Below are positions 43,812-51,273 of a stretch of 64,000 bases of DNA, in pieces; the first letter of the stretch is position 1; the number at the start of each line of letters is the position of its first letter. The DNA comes from Streptomyces sp. AJS327 (lineage in GTDB: Bacteria; Actinomycetota; Actinomycetes; Streptomycetales; Streptomycetaceae). Made by a program: the position numbers and the translations under genes. The notes beneath the pieces were generated by a model, which was not told the origin of the DNA, did not search any database, and was given only the letters and a program-made list of their open reading frames with translations. The stretch is taken from the NCBI RefSeq assembly GCF_013450295.1, contig NZ_SKBR01000003.1:62001-126000 (forward strand), read 5' to 3'.

Positions 43812-44294
43812 ATGGAGATCGTCGCCACCAGCGTCATAGCCGTCGTGGGGACCCTGCTGGGCTCCGCCAGCACCTACCTCTTCCAGCGTCGCGCGACGCG
43901 GCGCGCCGAGTGGTTCGCCCGTACCGAGCGACTTCGGCAGGAACGCCTGGACGCGTACTGCGCGTTGGGCGGCGCCTTGGCCAACTACCGGCGCGGCCAG
44001 CTGGACTACTGGTTCGCCCACCACGCGCGCCGCTCCCCCGGCGATGTTCCCGAGCTGAAGCGGGAGGCCCAACGGCTGCGCACCGTCGCGCTGGAGGCGA
44101 TGTTCCGGGTTCGTCTGCTCACCGAGGACACCGGAACCGTCGACACCGCCCAGCGGGCCCTCCGGTCCGTCGACCGCCTGTACTACGCCACCGACCGCGA
44201 CGAGTTGGACCGGGGACGGGACGCCTCCCGCTCACTGATCGACGAGTTCGTCACCGCCTCCAAGTCCGGCGTCGCCCTCCCCCAACTCCCCTGA
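43812..44294 (+). CDS. Hypothetical protein with N-terminal membrane helix
   Basis: A 160-residue protein starting at ATG 43812. A single N-terminal hydrophobic helix (VATSVIAVVGTLLGSASTYLF) is followed by an all-helical, highly charged cytoplasmic part (RRATRRAEWFARTERLRQER, YCALGGALANYRRGQ, LKREAQRLRTVALEAMFRVR). Helical membrane-tethered proteins of this layout are common hypotheticals in Streptomyces. Function unknown. A 13-bp-stem terminator follows 18 bp after the stop. Confidence 0.75.
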   Translation: MEIVATSVIAVVGTLLGSASTYLFQRRATRRAEWFARTERLRQERLDAYCALGGALANYRRGQLDYWFAHHARRSPGDVPELKREAQRLRTVALEAMFRVRLLTEDTGTVDTAQRALRSVDRLYYATDRDELDRGRDASRSLIDEFVTASKSGVALPQLP

Positions 44295-44312
44295 GACCTC
44301 CCGCACTTCCGT

Positions 44313-44349
44313 CCGCCCCGCGCGGCGCGGCACCGACCGCGCGGGGCGG
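44313..44349 (+). terminator. Intrinsic terminator
   Basis: 13-bp perfect stem (ccgccccgcgcgg, 44313-44325, and complement 44337-44349) with 11-base loop, shortly after the stop at 44294. Confidence 0.8.
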
Positions 44350-44530
44350 TCACCATCGGACACGGCCCCGCGACCACGGGTGACCGCGACGACCACTCGT
44401 GGTCGCCGGTTGTCCATATCGAGCTCGTAAAGGTTTTGGGAAAGGTCTCGGCCACATCCGGTCGGCGAGGCCAGGATGTCGCCGACCGGGTACCCCACAC
44501 GACACCCGGCCCCCCACACCAGGAGGCTCC

Positions 44531-45562
44531 ATGTCTCTGTTCTCCCAACTCAGCCGCCGGGCACGGATATCGCTGGCCTCAGCGGTCGCCGGTGGCCTCG
44601 CGGTCACGGGCATCGCGATCGGCCCGTCGTTCGCCACCGCCGCGCCGCCCAAGGCCACCAAGACGGCCAGCGCCTCGACCTCCGCCGCCGCCAAGGCGGA
44701 ACCGGTCACCCGACCCGAGGTGCTGCGCCGCGCGGCGACCTGGCTGACCGCCAACAACGGCTCCCAGGTCCCCTACAGCCAGACCTCGGTCTGGTCCGAC
44801 GGCTACCGGCAGGACTGCTCCGGCTACGTCTCCATGACCCTGGGACTCTGGAAGTCGGGCCCCAACACCGTGGAACTGGCGAGCAACCGCGATCTCACGA
44901 CGCCGATCTCGTTGAAGGACCTCAAGCCGGGCGACCTGCTGATCGACGCCGAGGGCAGCAACACCACCCGGCACGTCGTGATCTTCGAGGGCTGGACCGA
45001 CTCCTCACGCACCGCCTACAGCGCCTTCGAACAGCGCGGCGGCCACGGCACCGACCACCGCGTCCTGACCTACGGGCTGGACGGCGGCGAGTACAAGCCG
45101 TACCGCGCGGTCAACATCAGCGACTCCGACACCCCCGACGACCCGCCCAAGGACCCGGCTCCCAGCTGGCCGACCCTGAAGAGCGGCAGCAAGGGCACGG
45201 ACGTCACCACCGCCCAGTACCTGCTCAACGGCCACGGCCACCGCACCGCCAACGACGGCTCGTTCGGCCCGGACACCACCTCCCGGGTGAAGTCCTTCCA
45301 GCGCGCCAACGGCCTGGTGGCCGACGGCGTGGTCGGCCCCAAGACCTGGGCCAAGCTCGTCACCACCGTCCAGAAGGGCGCCAGCGGCAACGCCGTACGC
45401 GCCGCGCAGACCCAGCTGAACGCCCAGGGCCACCAGCTCGCGGTCGACGGTGAGTTCGGCCCCGCCACCGACGAGGCGGCCCGCGGCTTCCAGAAGAGCG
45501 AGGGCCTCGTGGTCGACGGTTCGGTGGGTCCGCTCACCTGGGCCGCCCTCCTCGGTTCCTGA
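44531..45562 (+). CDS. Secreted NlpC/P60-like hydrolase with two peptidoglycan-binding domains
   Basis: A 343-residue exported protein; ATG 44531 follows a perfect AGGAGG. A signal peptide spans about residues 1-37 (LASAVAGGLAVTGIAIGPSFATA). The catalytic region (55-200) has the cysteine in QDCSGYVSMTLGLW (about C96) and a histidine in TTRHVVIF (about 147), matching NlpC/P60-type amidohydrolases or peptidases. Two PG_binding_1 repeats follow (LKSGSKGTDVTTAQYLLNGH, FGPDTTSRVKSFQRANGLVA and a second copy ending at the C terminus). It probably trims peptidoglycan stem peptides or binds the wall during growth. Own transcription unit with terminator. Confidence 0.88.
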   Translation: MSLFSQLSRRARISLASAVAGGLAVTGIAIGPSFATAAPPKATKTASASTSAAAKAEPVTRPEVLRRAATWLTANNGSQVPYSQTSVWSDGYRQDCSGYVSMTLGLWKSGPNTVELASNRDLTTPISLKDLKPGDLLIDAEGSNTTRHVVIFEGWTDSSRTAYSAFEQRGGHGTDHRVLTYGLDGGEYKPYRAVNISDSDTPDDPPKDPAPSWPTLKSGSKGTDVTTAQYLLNGHGHRTANDGSFGPDTTSRVKSFQRANGLVADGVVGPKTWAKLVTTVQKGASGNAVRAAQTQLNAQGHQLAVDGEFGPATDEAARGFQKSEGLVVDGSVGPLTWAALLGS

Positions 45563-45569
45563 CCCGCCC

Positions 45570-45608
45570 GGAGGGGCCGTCCCACCACGACGACCCGACG
45601 GCCCCTCC
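45570..45608 (+). terminator. Terminator of the NlpC/P60-like gene
   Basis: 12-bp arms ggaggggccgtc (45570-45581) and gacggcccctcc (45597-45608), 15-base loop, directly after the stop. Confidence 0.8.
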
Positions 45609-45712
45609 CCAGCGGACACCCCCACCCGCACCGGAAAACCGCGACGCCGCACGTCGCTGCTGGACGCCGCCCACCGCGCCGCTGGACGTCGACGCCATAC
45701 GCGCCCAACGCG

Positions 45713-45742
45713 AGAGGCCCCCGGGATAACCCGGGGGCCTCT
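45713..45742 (-). terminator. Original terminator of tRNA-Arg, now separated from it
   Basis: Perfect 13-bp stem (agaggcccccggg, 45713-45725; complement 45730-45742), 4-base loop. It lies just beyond the leftward end of the duplicated tRNA 3' part, so I infer that it terminated tRNA-Arg before the island inserted. Confidence 0.7.
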
Positions 45743-45745
45743 GAG

Positions 45746-45793
45746 TTGCTGCGCGCTCGGCAGGATTCGAACCTGCAACCTTCTGATCCGTAG
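45746..45793. repeat. attL-like copy of the tRNA-Arg 3' end
   Basis: 48 bp identical to 49152-49199. It contains the tRNA 3' portion (T arm with ggattcgaacctgc on the plus strand) but not the 5' half, so it is not a functional tRNA. Confidence 0.92.
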
Positions 45794-46415
45794 CTCTATG
45801 CGGATCAGTCGGTGGGGGTCAGACCGGCCGCCTGGAGGCTCCGAGGAGGCCTCGCCGGGCGATGTCGGTTACTGGGGTTGCTGTACTGCTGTACCGCGAC
45901 GGCCCGCGTGGACCCCAGCCGCAGACAGCCCGCCACGACGGCGGGAACGCCGAACGATCAGGCGCGCGTGTGGCTCGCCGCACCGACTGCCGGTCCAGCC
46001 ACGCTACCGAGCTATCGACGCCAACCAGAACAGACAGCAGCAGTTGCCCGGTCCGCAAGCCCGGAACCTGAGCTTGGGAATCAGGGGGTTGGTGGAGGCT
46101 ATTGGGCTGGTGAGCTGGGCGGATGACGAGTTCGGTGGGTGTGCTTCGCGGGGTGGATGACCGCTGTTGACCGGTCATCACCGGCTGTTCTGGTGCCGAT
46201 CTGGTGCGGTGTGGTGCTCTCTAAGCAGCTCAGACAATCAGGGGAATGCAGTCACTGCCGAGGAGGCGGATGAGAGTTGACGGTCTTGGCTGGTTGGCGT
46301 GGCTACAGTACTTCGCTGTTGTACACATGGACTTCCCAGTTCCGGCGACGTCCACGAAAGGGACAAATCGACAACTTGTACCCCAGACCGACTGAGCGGT
46401 GGCACGCTAGCCTGC
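45794..46415. other. Left arm of the island, no gene seen
   Basis: No supported gene. It holds GGTTGCTGTACTGCTGTACC at 45876-45895 and ACAGTACTTCGCTGTTGTAC at 46305-46324, related to motifs beside the other att-like blocks. Inverted fragments lie around 46156-46215 (gaccggtcatcaccgg). Probably attachment-site arms or decayed genes. Confidence 0.5.
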
Positions 46416-47240
46416 ATGCCCCGTCGTGTTCGCGCCACGAGAGAGATCATCTACCTGTCGACCGCCAAAGTTGATGAACTCGCACCTCCTCGAAGGTTCG
46501 CTGTAAACACTGGTAGGTCATTCGAGATCGAGACAGGAATCACACCAGTTGGCAGCTTTCGTTTAGCCATGGGGGAGCGGCAAGCCAACCGAACTGGAAA
46601 GTTCCGCACAAAGAAGGCCATCAAGCGCGTCAGAAGTTCCTGTTGCGCACACACTCAAATCCCGAAGTCATGCGACGGCCTACTTGCGCGAGACTGGGTA
46701 GAGTTCTCCGGGAACTTTATGTGCGGCCCAGTCATGAGAGATTCCATCATCCCTGGAGTCGACAGATTCCAGGGGGTATACGGCTACGCAAGTTTTCTGA
46801 ATTATGATTGCGCCATCCCGGATTGCCAGGGGGTTGAAATACTGCTTTGTGGCTCGATTTCTCACGTTCTGGAATATGCAGATGCGGAGCCGACACGTAT
46901 GGGCTCCCGGACGGAGTGGGTCCACGATCTGGCGGTTCGAGTGGCCGCTGCGGAGGCCGAACGGCAGCCGATAGAGCCTCCTTCGGTCTCTCTGGCGCGG
47001 GTTGAGTACCATACGAAGGCCGAAACCGCCGTGCATTTTGCGCACGACATGCTCTCCGGCCATGCGGCCTACGGGCCAGCAAAGCTCCACGGGTACGCGC
47101 GCGTGCTTTTCAACTTCCCCCCGACAGCGGGCCGTGGGCACCGCATGATTCTCGCCACTCCACTCTATGTGGAGTCGATTCCGCGTACCACTCAAGATGG
47201 TTCGGTCTTCCTTCCGTGTCCCGGCATTTCTGCTCCATAG
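46416..47240 (+). CDS. SAVMC3_10250-like hypothetical protein (island cargo)
   Basis: A 274-residue cytoplasmic protein. ATG 46416 is chosen because the product then begins PRRVRATREIIYLSTAKVDE, matching from memory the opening of the SAVMC3_10250 (DUF7019) family found in actinobacterial accessory regions. The frame is open back to 46299. Other visible parts: WVEFSGNFMCGPVMRD, a GVEILLCGSISHVLEY strand-helix, and SLARVEYHTKAETAVHFAHD toward the end. Codon use is less GC-biased than in neighbours and codon 50 (46563) is TTA. No Shine-Dalgarno is visible. Biochemical function unknown; it sits alone between the left att copy and the integrase fragment. Confidence 0.65.
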   Translation: MPRRVRATREIIYLSTAKVDELAPPRRFAVNTGRSFEIETGITPVGSFRLAMGERQANRTGKFRTKKAIKRVRSSCCAHTQIPKSCDGLLARDWVEFSGNFMCGPVMRDSIIPGVDRFQGVYGYASFLNYDCAIPDCQGVEILLCGSISHVLEYADAEPTRMGSRTEWVHDLAVRVAAAEAERQPIEPPSVSLARVEYHTKAETAVHFAHDMLSGHAAYGPAKLHGYARVLFNFPPTAGRGHRMILATPLYVESIPRTTQDGSVFLPCPGISAP

Positions 47241-47342
47241 ATACGAAGTCGGTGGAGCGGCTTTGGGCTGGAGCTGCTTTGGCGTGAGAGATCAGGGGGC
47301 CTTACGCTCGCCAGCGGATCGGGCAGCCTCTGCCTGCCCGCG

Positions 47343-47696
47343 TTGTGCCCGATCGGCCCCCTGATCTTCGAGGCTCGCGGGGAGCTCTGGCAGGACACCC
47401 GCGGGCTCGTCTTCACGACGAAGTACGGGACGCCGATCGAACCGGGCAACCTGACGCGCATGTTCGCCCTGCGGGCCAAGCGCGCCGGCCTCCGCTTGAT
47501 CCCGCTGCGGAACACCCGGCACACCACCGGCGCGCTCCTGGTCGTGGGCAAGGTCCACCCAAAGGTGGCACAACGCATCCTGCGGCACTCGCAGATCGCC
47601 ATGACAATGGACGTCTACGCGGACGCCGACGACGCCGAGGTACGGGACGCGCTCCGACAGCTCTCGGAAGCACTGCGGGGTGGATCAGCCGCATAA
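47343..47696 (+). pseudogene. Tyrosine-recombinase (integrase) C-terminal fragment
   Basis: About 117 codons read as the end of a phage/ICE integrase: LVFTTKYGTPIEPGN, then RHTTGALLVVGKVHPKVAQR (box II with R-H-x-x-x), ILRHSQIAMTMDVYADA carrying the final His/Lys-region and the tyrosine nucleophile (VYA). The N-terminal arm-binding and core domains and the first catalytic Arg are missing, and 47241-47342 upstream contains no continuation in frame. The protein is therefore a remnant and unlikely to be active. It is followed by a terminator-like hairpin (47735-47766) and an att-like block, the usual order for an integrase next to its attachment site. Confidence 0.85.
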
Positions 47697-47992
47697 GAGT
47701 CCGTTGCCGCACTTCGCTGTTGTACGACGCGGAAGAGCCCCACTCCGAGTGATCGGAACGGGGCTCACACTTGATGCGCGCTCGGCAGGATCAAACCTCC
47801 ATCCAACTGATAGACGTCTCACACCAAATCGACCGGGTTCCAGGGGCCGGGCTAGGATGGAACCGGTTCGTACGGACGATGTCGAACGCTCGGTCGCGAT
47901 ACAGCGAGCATGGCCTGCGGCCGGTCCGATGGCATATGAAGCCTTGTAGGCTGCGCAGATTCATGACTGGGTACCTGGGGCCCGGTTGCGTC
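47697..47992. other. Internal att-like junction region
   Basis: No gene. 47702-47800 is a degraded copy of 49083-49180: the motif cacttcgctgttgtac, a gagcccc/ggggctc hairpin with gatcggaacgggg, and then tgcgcgctcggcaggat (47775-47791) from the tRNA-Arg 3' end, after which identity fades. Confidence 0.7.
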
Positions 47993-48856
47993 CTAGGTCT
48001 CTGCATCCAAGTCGATTACAGATCCCGAACCGACCTCCGCGTCTCGTCGCATCCACTCTGTAGTGGAGAAACAGGACGCGAGCCACAGCGCTTCGGGCAT
48101 GTTCAAGATGGTCCCGTTGACCATCGCGATGGGCGCGAGCCGCCGCATCTCCTCGGGGAAGTCGCTACCGAACTCAAGTCCCAGAGGTGCACCCCCCGGG
48201 ATGAGCAACCCGCCGGGGGTGATCAGAACGGGGTCCCAGTCGAGGTCGCTGTGCAGAAGAACCGCGTGGGACTGACCACGGCGTTGCCAGAAGATCAACT
48301 GCTCGCCGTGTTCATTGACCCAGTGAAGGACATGGTCAGCAGGCTCAAAGGTCACTCCTGCCATCTCGCCGAGGTGGGCCAAGACGGCATTTCGACCTCG
48401 GTACCCGCCCACATACGCGCGGGCCCTGTGCACGAACGACGCCATGGAGTCGTCATCGAGCACATCCGTGGCCAGGACCCTGATCGTTCGCAGCCGACTG
48501 CTCCTGCTCGCCCCACGTCGTAGATGCTCAGTGGCATTCGCCCAATGCAGTCGGCCCGTGTCCGGGTCGAAGACGACACAGAACACGGGAACATTCCCAT
48601 TCGTCCAGGTCTCTCCATGCTGCCGAACCGGCACAGCGTATCCATAGGATCGCCGCCATGAGGCACCCCCCTTGACCTGGACTTTGATGACGTCATTGGT
48701 CACGCGGCCAGCGTCCGCGAAGGTAACGAACAGGTCTTCGCCATAGTCGTTCTGGCCCGAGATCTCTTCCACCACGTGGCCGTGGCTCTGCAGAAGCGTG
48801 CGTAAGGCGTTCACGGCTGCCTGCTCCATCCGCCGCCCCCTGGGAATCTTGGTCAC
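47993..48856 (-). CDS. DUF4365-like protein with PD-(D/E)XK-type nuclease core (island cargo)
   Basis: A 287-residue cytoplasmic protein. GTG 48856 has AAGGGAG 5 nt upstream; the longer frame to 49111 has no signals. Residues 1-130 match the DUF4365 pattern: RRMEQAAVNALRTLLQ (E11), GQNDYGEDLFVTF (D37, E40, D41), NDVIKVQVKGG (Q60, K62) and PVFCVVFDPDTGRLHWANAT. The E-D-QxK spacing is that of the PD-(D/E)XK nuclease fold, so DNA or RNA cleavage is possible. Residues 150-287 are a second, unrecognised domain. Codon 18 is TTA (plus strand 48803-48805). It is the only intact gene in the right half of the island and a candidate defence or element-maintenance function. Confidence 0.7.
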   Translation of the reverse strand: MTKIPRGRRMEQAAVNALRTLLQSHGHVVEEISGQNDYGEDLFVTFADAGRVTNDVIKVQVKGGASWRRSYGYAVPVRQHGETWTNGNVPVFCVVFDPDTGRLHWANATEHLRRGASRSSRLRTIRVLATDVLDDDSMASFVHRARAYVGGYRGRNAVLAHLGEMAGVTFEPADHVLHWVNEHGEQLIFWQRRGQSHAVLLHSDLDWDPVLITPGGLLIPGGAPLGLEFGSDFPEEMRRLAPIAMVNGTILNMPEALWLASCFSTTEWMRRDAEVGSGSVIDLDAET

Positions 48857-49109
48857 TGCTCTCCCTTCGCTCGATCGCGTGCGCCGCACCTTCTCACCCG
48901 CCTCTGACACTGAGACAGGGAACGAGGACTCTCGCCAACGCGAGACTGTGCCGTGCCGATGCTTCATGCACGCAGTGAGCGCTTCTGGAGGGCGCCGTCG
49001 GGCAAGCTTCGGGGTTGCTCTACCGAGATGGCCCGAACGCGGTGATCTATAGCTGTGACAGTGGGCGCACCGCCGCTGACACGGTTGCTGTACTTCGCTG
49101 CTGTACAGC

Positions 49110-49153
49110 AAGTGAAAGCCCCGTCCCGAATGATCGGAACGGGGCTTTCACTT
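49110..49153. terminator. Terminator hairpin beside the right att site
   Basis: 15-bp perfect stem (aagtgaaagccccgt, 49110-49124; complement 49139-49153) with a 14-base loop. It now serves as terminator for tRNA-Arg on the minus strand and resembles the hairpin that ended the lost integrase on the plus strand. Confidence 0.85.
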
Positions 49154-49157
49154 GCTG

Positions 49158-49230
49158 CGCGCTCGGCAGGATTCGAACCTGCAACCTTCTGATCCGTAGT
49201 CAGATGCTCTATCCGTTAAGCTACGAGCGC
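49158..49230 (-). tRNA. tRNA-Arg(ACG), integration target
   Basis: 73-nt tRNA. Acceptor arms gcgctcg and cgagcgc with discriminator G, D arm gctt...gagc, anticodon arm tctga-ctACGga-tcaga, T arm gcagg-ttcgaat-cctgc. Anticodon ACG should be deaminated to ICG by TadA, which is encoded at 33010-33681. Its 3' half is duplicated at 45752-45793. Confidence 0.96.
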
Positions 49231-49640
49231 CTGGCCTCCGTCTGGTCGGTCAGACCGGACGGCGCGTTGCGGGGACAACATTACAGCACCCGTGGCCGCT
49301 GGCGAAATCTCTTTCCCCTACCCCTTCTGACCTGCACGAATACCCTGATTCAGGGGCTGCGGCGGCGGGGCCGGACTCCCCGGCCGGTCGACGCCACGGG
49401 CGTCGTCGAGGGCCGGATCAGTCGCTGTCCGTACCCGTGGACGCAGGCATGCTCACCGACGGTGAGTGAGGTGACTGGGCCCACCGAACACCGTCACCTC
49501 CCGGCCACCGAGGGAACCCGAGGGGGAGCCGGAGGGAGCCAGGAGACACGGGCGCGACGGGATACGCGAGGCCCCACGGTTGCCGGGACACGCGAAAGCC
49601 CCGACCGGGGTCGGGGCTTTGTGATCATGGTGATCCAGCG
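49231..49640. other. Gap between tRNA-Arg and tRNA-Ser
   Basis: No gene. The first 100 bp presumably carry the tRNA-Arg promoter (minus strand). It contains the tRNA-Ser terminator at 49595-49620. Confidence 0.5.
49595..49620 (-). terminator. Terminator of tRNA-Ser(GCT)
   Basis: 12-bp perfect stem (aaagccccgacc, 49595-49606; complement 49609-49620) with a short loop, 21 bp beyond the tRNA 3' end. Confidence 0.85.
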
Positions 49641-49731
49641 CGGAGGCGGAGGGATTTGAACCCTCGATGGGGGGTAAACCCCAAACCGCATTAGCAGTGC
49701 GGCGCCATAGACCAGACTAGGCGACGCCTCC
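49641..49731 (-). tRNA. tRNA-Ser(GCT)
   Basis: 91-nt class II tRNA. Acceptor arms ggaggcg and cgcctcc, discriminator G; anticodon arm ccgca-ctGCTaa-tgcgg (codons AGC/AGU); long variable arm ggggtttacccccc-like; T arm gagggttcaaatccctc. CCA not encoded. Confidence 0.95.
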
Positions 49732-50766
49732 ATACACCCACCGGATGGCGTTGGGTGTGTGCAGATGATGGCACAGCCGGTGCGGCCGTCTCCAATCGGA
49801 CCCCACCGTACTGGGTCAGGGGAGCGGTGGGCAAAGAGTTACCCCCGGAGCGGTCGAGGAGCGGGCGAGGAACCCCGGGGAGCACAGGGGAAGATGGGCG
49901 AATACCGGGGAAGATGGGGCAATTCCGGCAGGGAGTACGGCGGTAGCCGCCGCGCGAGCCCCGCTTCGCACCCACCTCGGCCCCACTCCAGCCTCCACCT
50001 CCGGGCACCTCGGCCCCACCTCGACCGCACGGCAGCCCCGTTTCGACCGCACCCCGGAAACCACGGCAACCCTCGCGACCCCGCTTCGACGGGACTTCGG
50101 GCCCAGCCGGACGGCACCCCGAGGACCACGTCGACACCCCGGCCCCGCGACGCCCGCCTCGCACCTCCGCTTCCCCGCCATCCACCCGAGGCTCGCGGCG
50201 TCGCGGAGGCGCGGAGAGACGGGGCGCGGAGGGGCGAGGAGGGGCGAGGGGGCCGGGGTTCGCCGAGAGCGCGTGACCGGCTGGCGTCGCGGATCGTGTT
50301 CGGGCGTACGCGGGTCGTGTGCGGGAACTGACGGCTGGCGCGGGAGACGACGGGGTGCGCCACGGGGGAGCGGCACCCGAGCGGGGGAGTTGGTCGCGCG
50401 TACGGACGCGGGGGCGGGAGATGACCGGCGGCGCGCAGTCGGCGGGGCGCGGGAGAGCCCCGCCGCCGGGGCGCCCGTGGGGCCGTACGCCGGGCGGAGC
50501 GCGGTGACTGGCTGGAAGCGTTCGGTGACGCGTGCTGTTCGGCGTCTCCGCACCCACTGATCCGCAACGGAGGGCGGTATGGCGCGTTAGGCGGAGTGGG
50601 ATGCCCCGCTTCGCCCCCCGGCACCCGTGCCGCGCGGAGGCACCGGGGGGAGCGGCGGGGAATCGCGAAACCGGCGAGCCGTTGCCACCATGACGAACGT
50701 GGCAAACGGGACGGAAATCCGTGAGCCGGGTAACCAGGGCCAGGTCGCAGAGAGACAGGAGTGACG
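49732..50766. other. 1.0-kb gap without a recognisable gene
   Basis: Several long frames exist on both strands but their translations (Arg/Pro/Ala-rich) resemble no family and overlap each other. 49950-50180 is rich in cccc-tcgaccgcac-type short repeats. The final 70 bp include CAGGAG, the ribosome-binding site of the SSI-like gene. Confidence 0.45.
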
Positions 50767-51273
50767 ATGTCGCACCGCATCCTCGTTACCGCCACCGTGG
50801 GACTTGTGGGCGCCGCCGCGACGGCGGTCGGCTACGCGGCCCCGGCCACCTCGGCGGCCGGGAGCACCACCGAGGTCATGCGCCCGGTGGGGTCGGTCAG
50901 TTCCGGACAGCAGGCGCGGTCCGCGCCCAAGGACGGCTCGGTCGGGCCGAACACGCTGGACTTCGTCGTCAAGGACAGCGGACGACCGTCGATGGACGGT
51001 ACGTACCGGCTGGAGTGCGATCCCGTCGGCGGAGACCACCCGAAGAAGCGGGAGGCCTGCGCTGCGGTGGACCGGGCGATGGGCGGGGAGCGGAACCCCT
51101 TCCGGCAGGTGGGCGCGGACGAGCAGTGCGCGATGATCTACGGCGGTCCGGCCACCGCCCACGTCACCGGCAACTGGCGGGGCAAGCCGGTCGACGGCGA
51201 GTTCACCCGCGCCAACGGGTGCGAGGTGGACCGCTGGGACTCGCTCGTCCCCGCGCTGCCGAAGATCAAGTGA
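50767..51273 (+). CDS. Subtilisin inhibitor-like (SSI/I16 family) secreted protease inhibitor
   Basis: A 168-residue precursor. ATG 50767 is spaced 6 nt from CAGGAG (GTG 50761 would be too close). A signal peptide covers about residues 1-31 (LVTATVGLVGAAATAVGYAA). The mature part has four cysteines in the SSI order: TYRLECDPVGGDHPK, REACAAVDRA, EQCAMIYGGP and ANGCEVDRW, giving the two family disulfides. The reactive loop after the third cysteine reads C-A-M-I-Y; by alignment with SSI (C-P-M-V-Y) P1 would be Met and P1' Ile, suited to subtilisin-like or mycelium proteases. The position beside the PAS protein gene recalls SCO4010 of S. coelicolor. Confidence 0.88.
   Translation: MSHRILVTATVGLVGAAATAVGYAAPATSAAGSTTEVMRPVGSVSSGQQARSAPKDGSVGPNTLDFVVKDSGRPSMDGTYRLECDPVGGDHPKKREACAAVDRAMGGERNPFRQVGADEQCAMIYGGPATAHVTGNWRGKPVDGEFTRANGCEVDRWDSLVPALPKIK

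Larger units (their letters stand above)
45746..49199. mobile_element. Decayed integrative element(s) in tRNA-Arg(ACG)
   Basis: Bounded by an identical 48-bp direct repeat (45746-45793 and 49152-49199) that spans the 3' 42 nt of tRNA-Arg from the anticodon loop to the end. The right copy belongs to the intact tRNA gene, the left copy is the displaced 3' fragment. This is the footprint of site-specific integration by a tyrosine recombinase. Inside are an integrase C-terminal fragment, two cargo genes with TTA codons, a third degraded att-like block (47702-47800) and lower GC than the flanks. The middle block suggests two elements inserted in tandem, each now about 2.0 and 1.4 kb. No replication or transfer genes remain, so it is a remnant. 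Confidence 0.85.

Noticed and set aside
49691..50795. Minus-strand frames of about 290-320 codons in the gap after tRNA-Ser
   Set aside because: Several mutually overlapping frames of similar length, all Arg/Pro/Ala-rich; typical of non-coding high-GC DNA.
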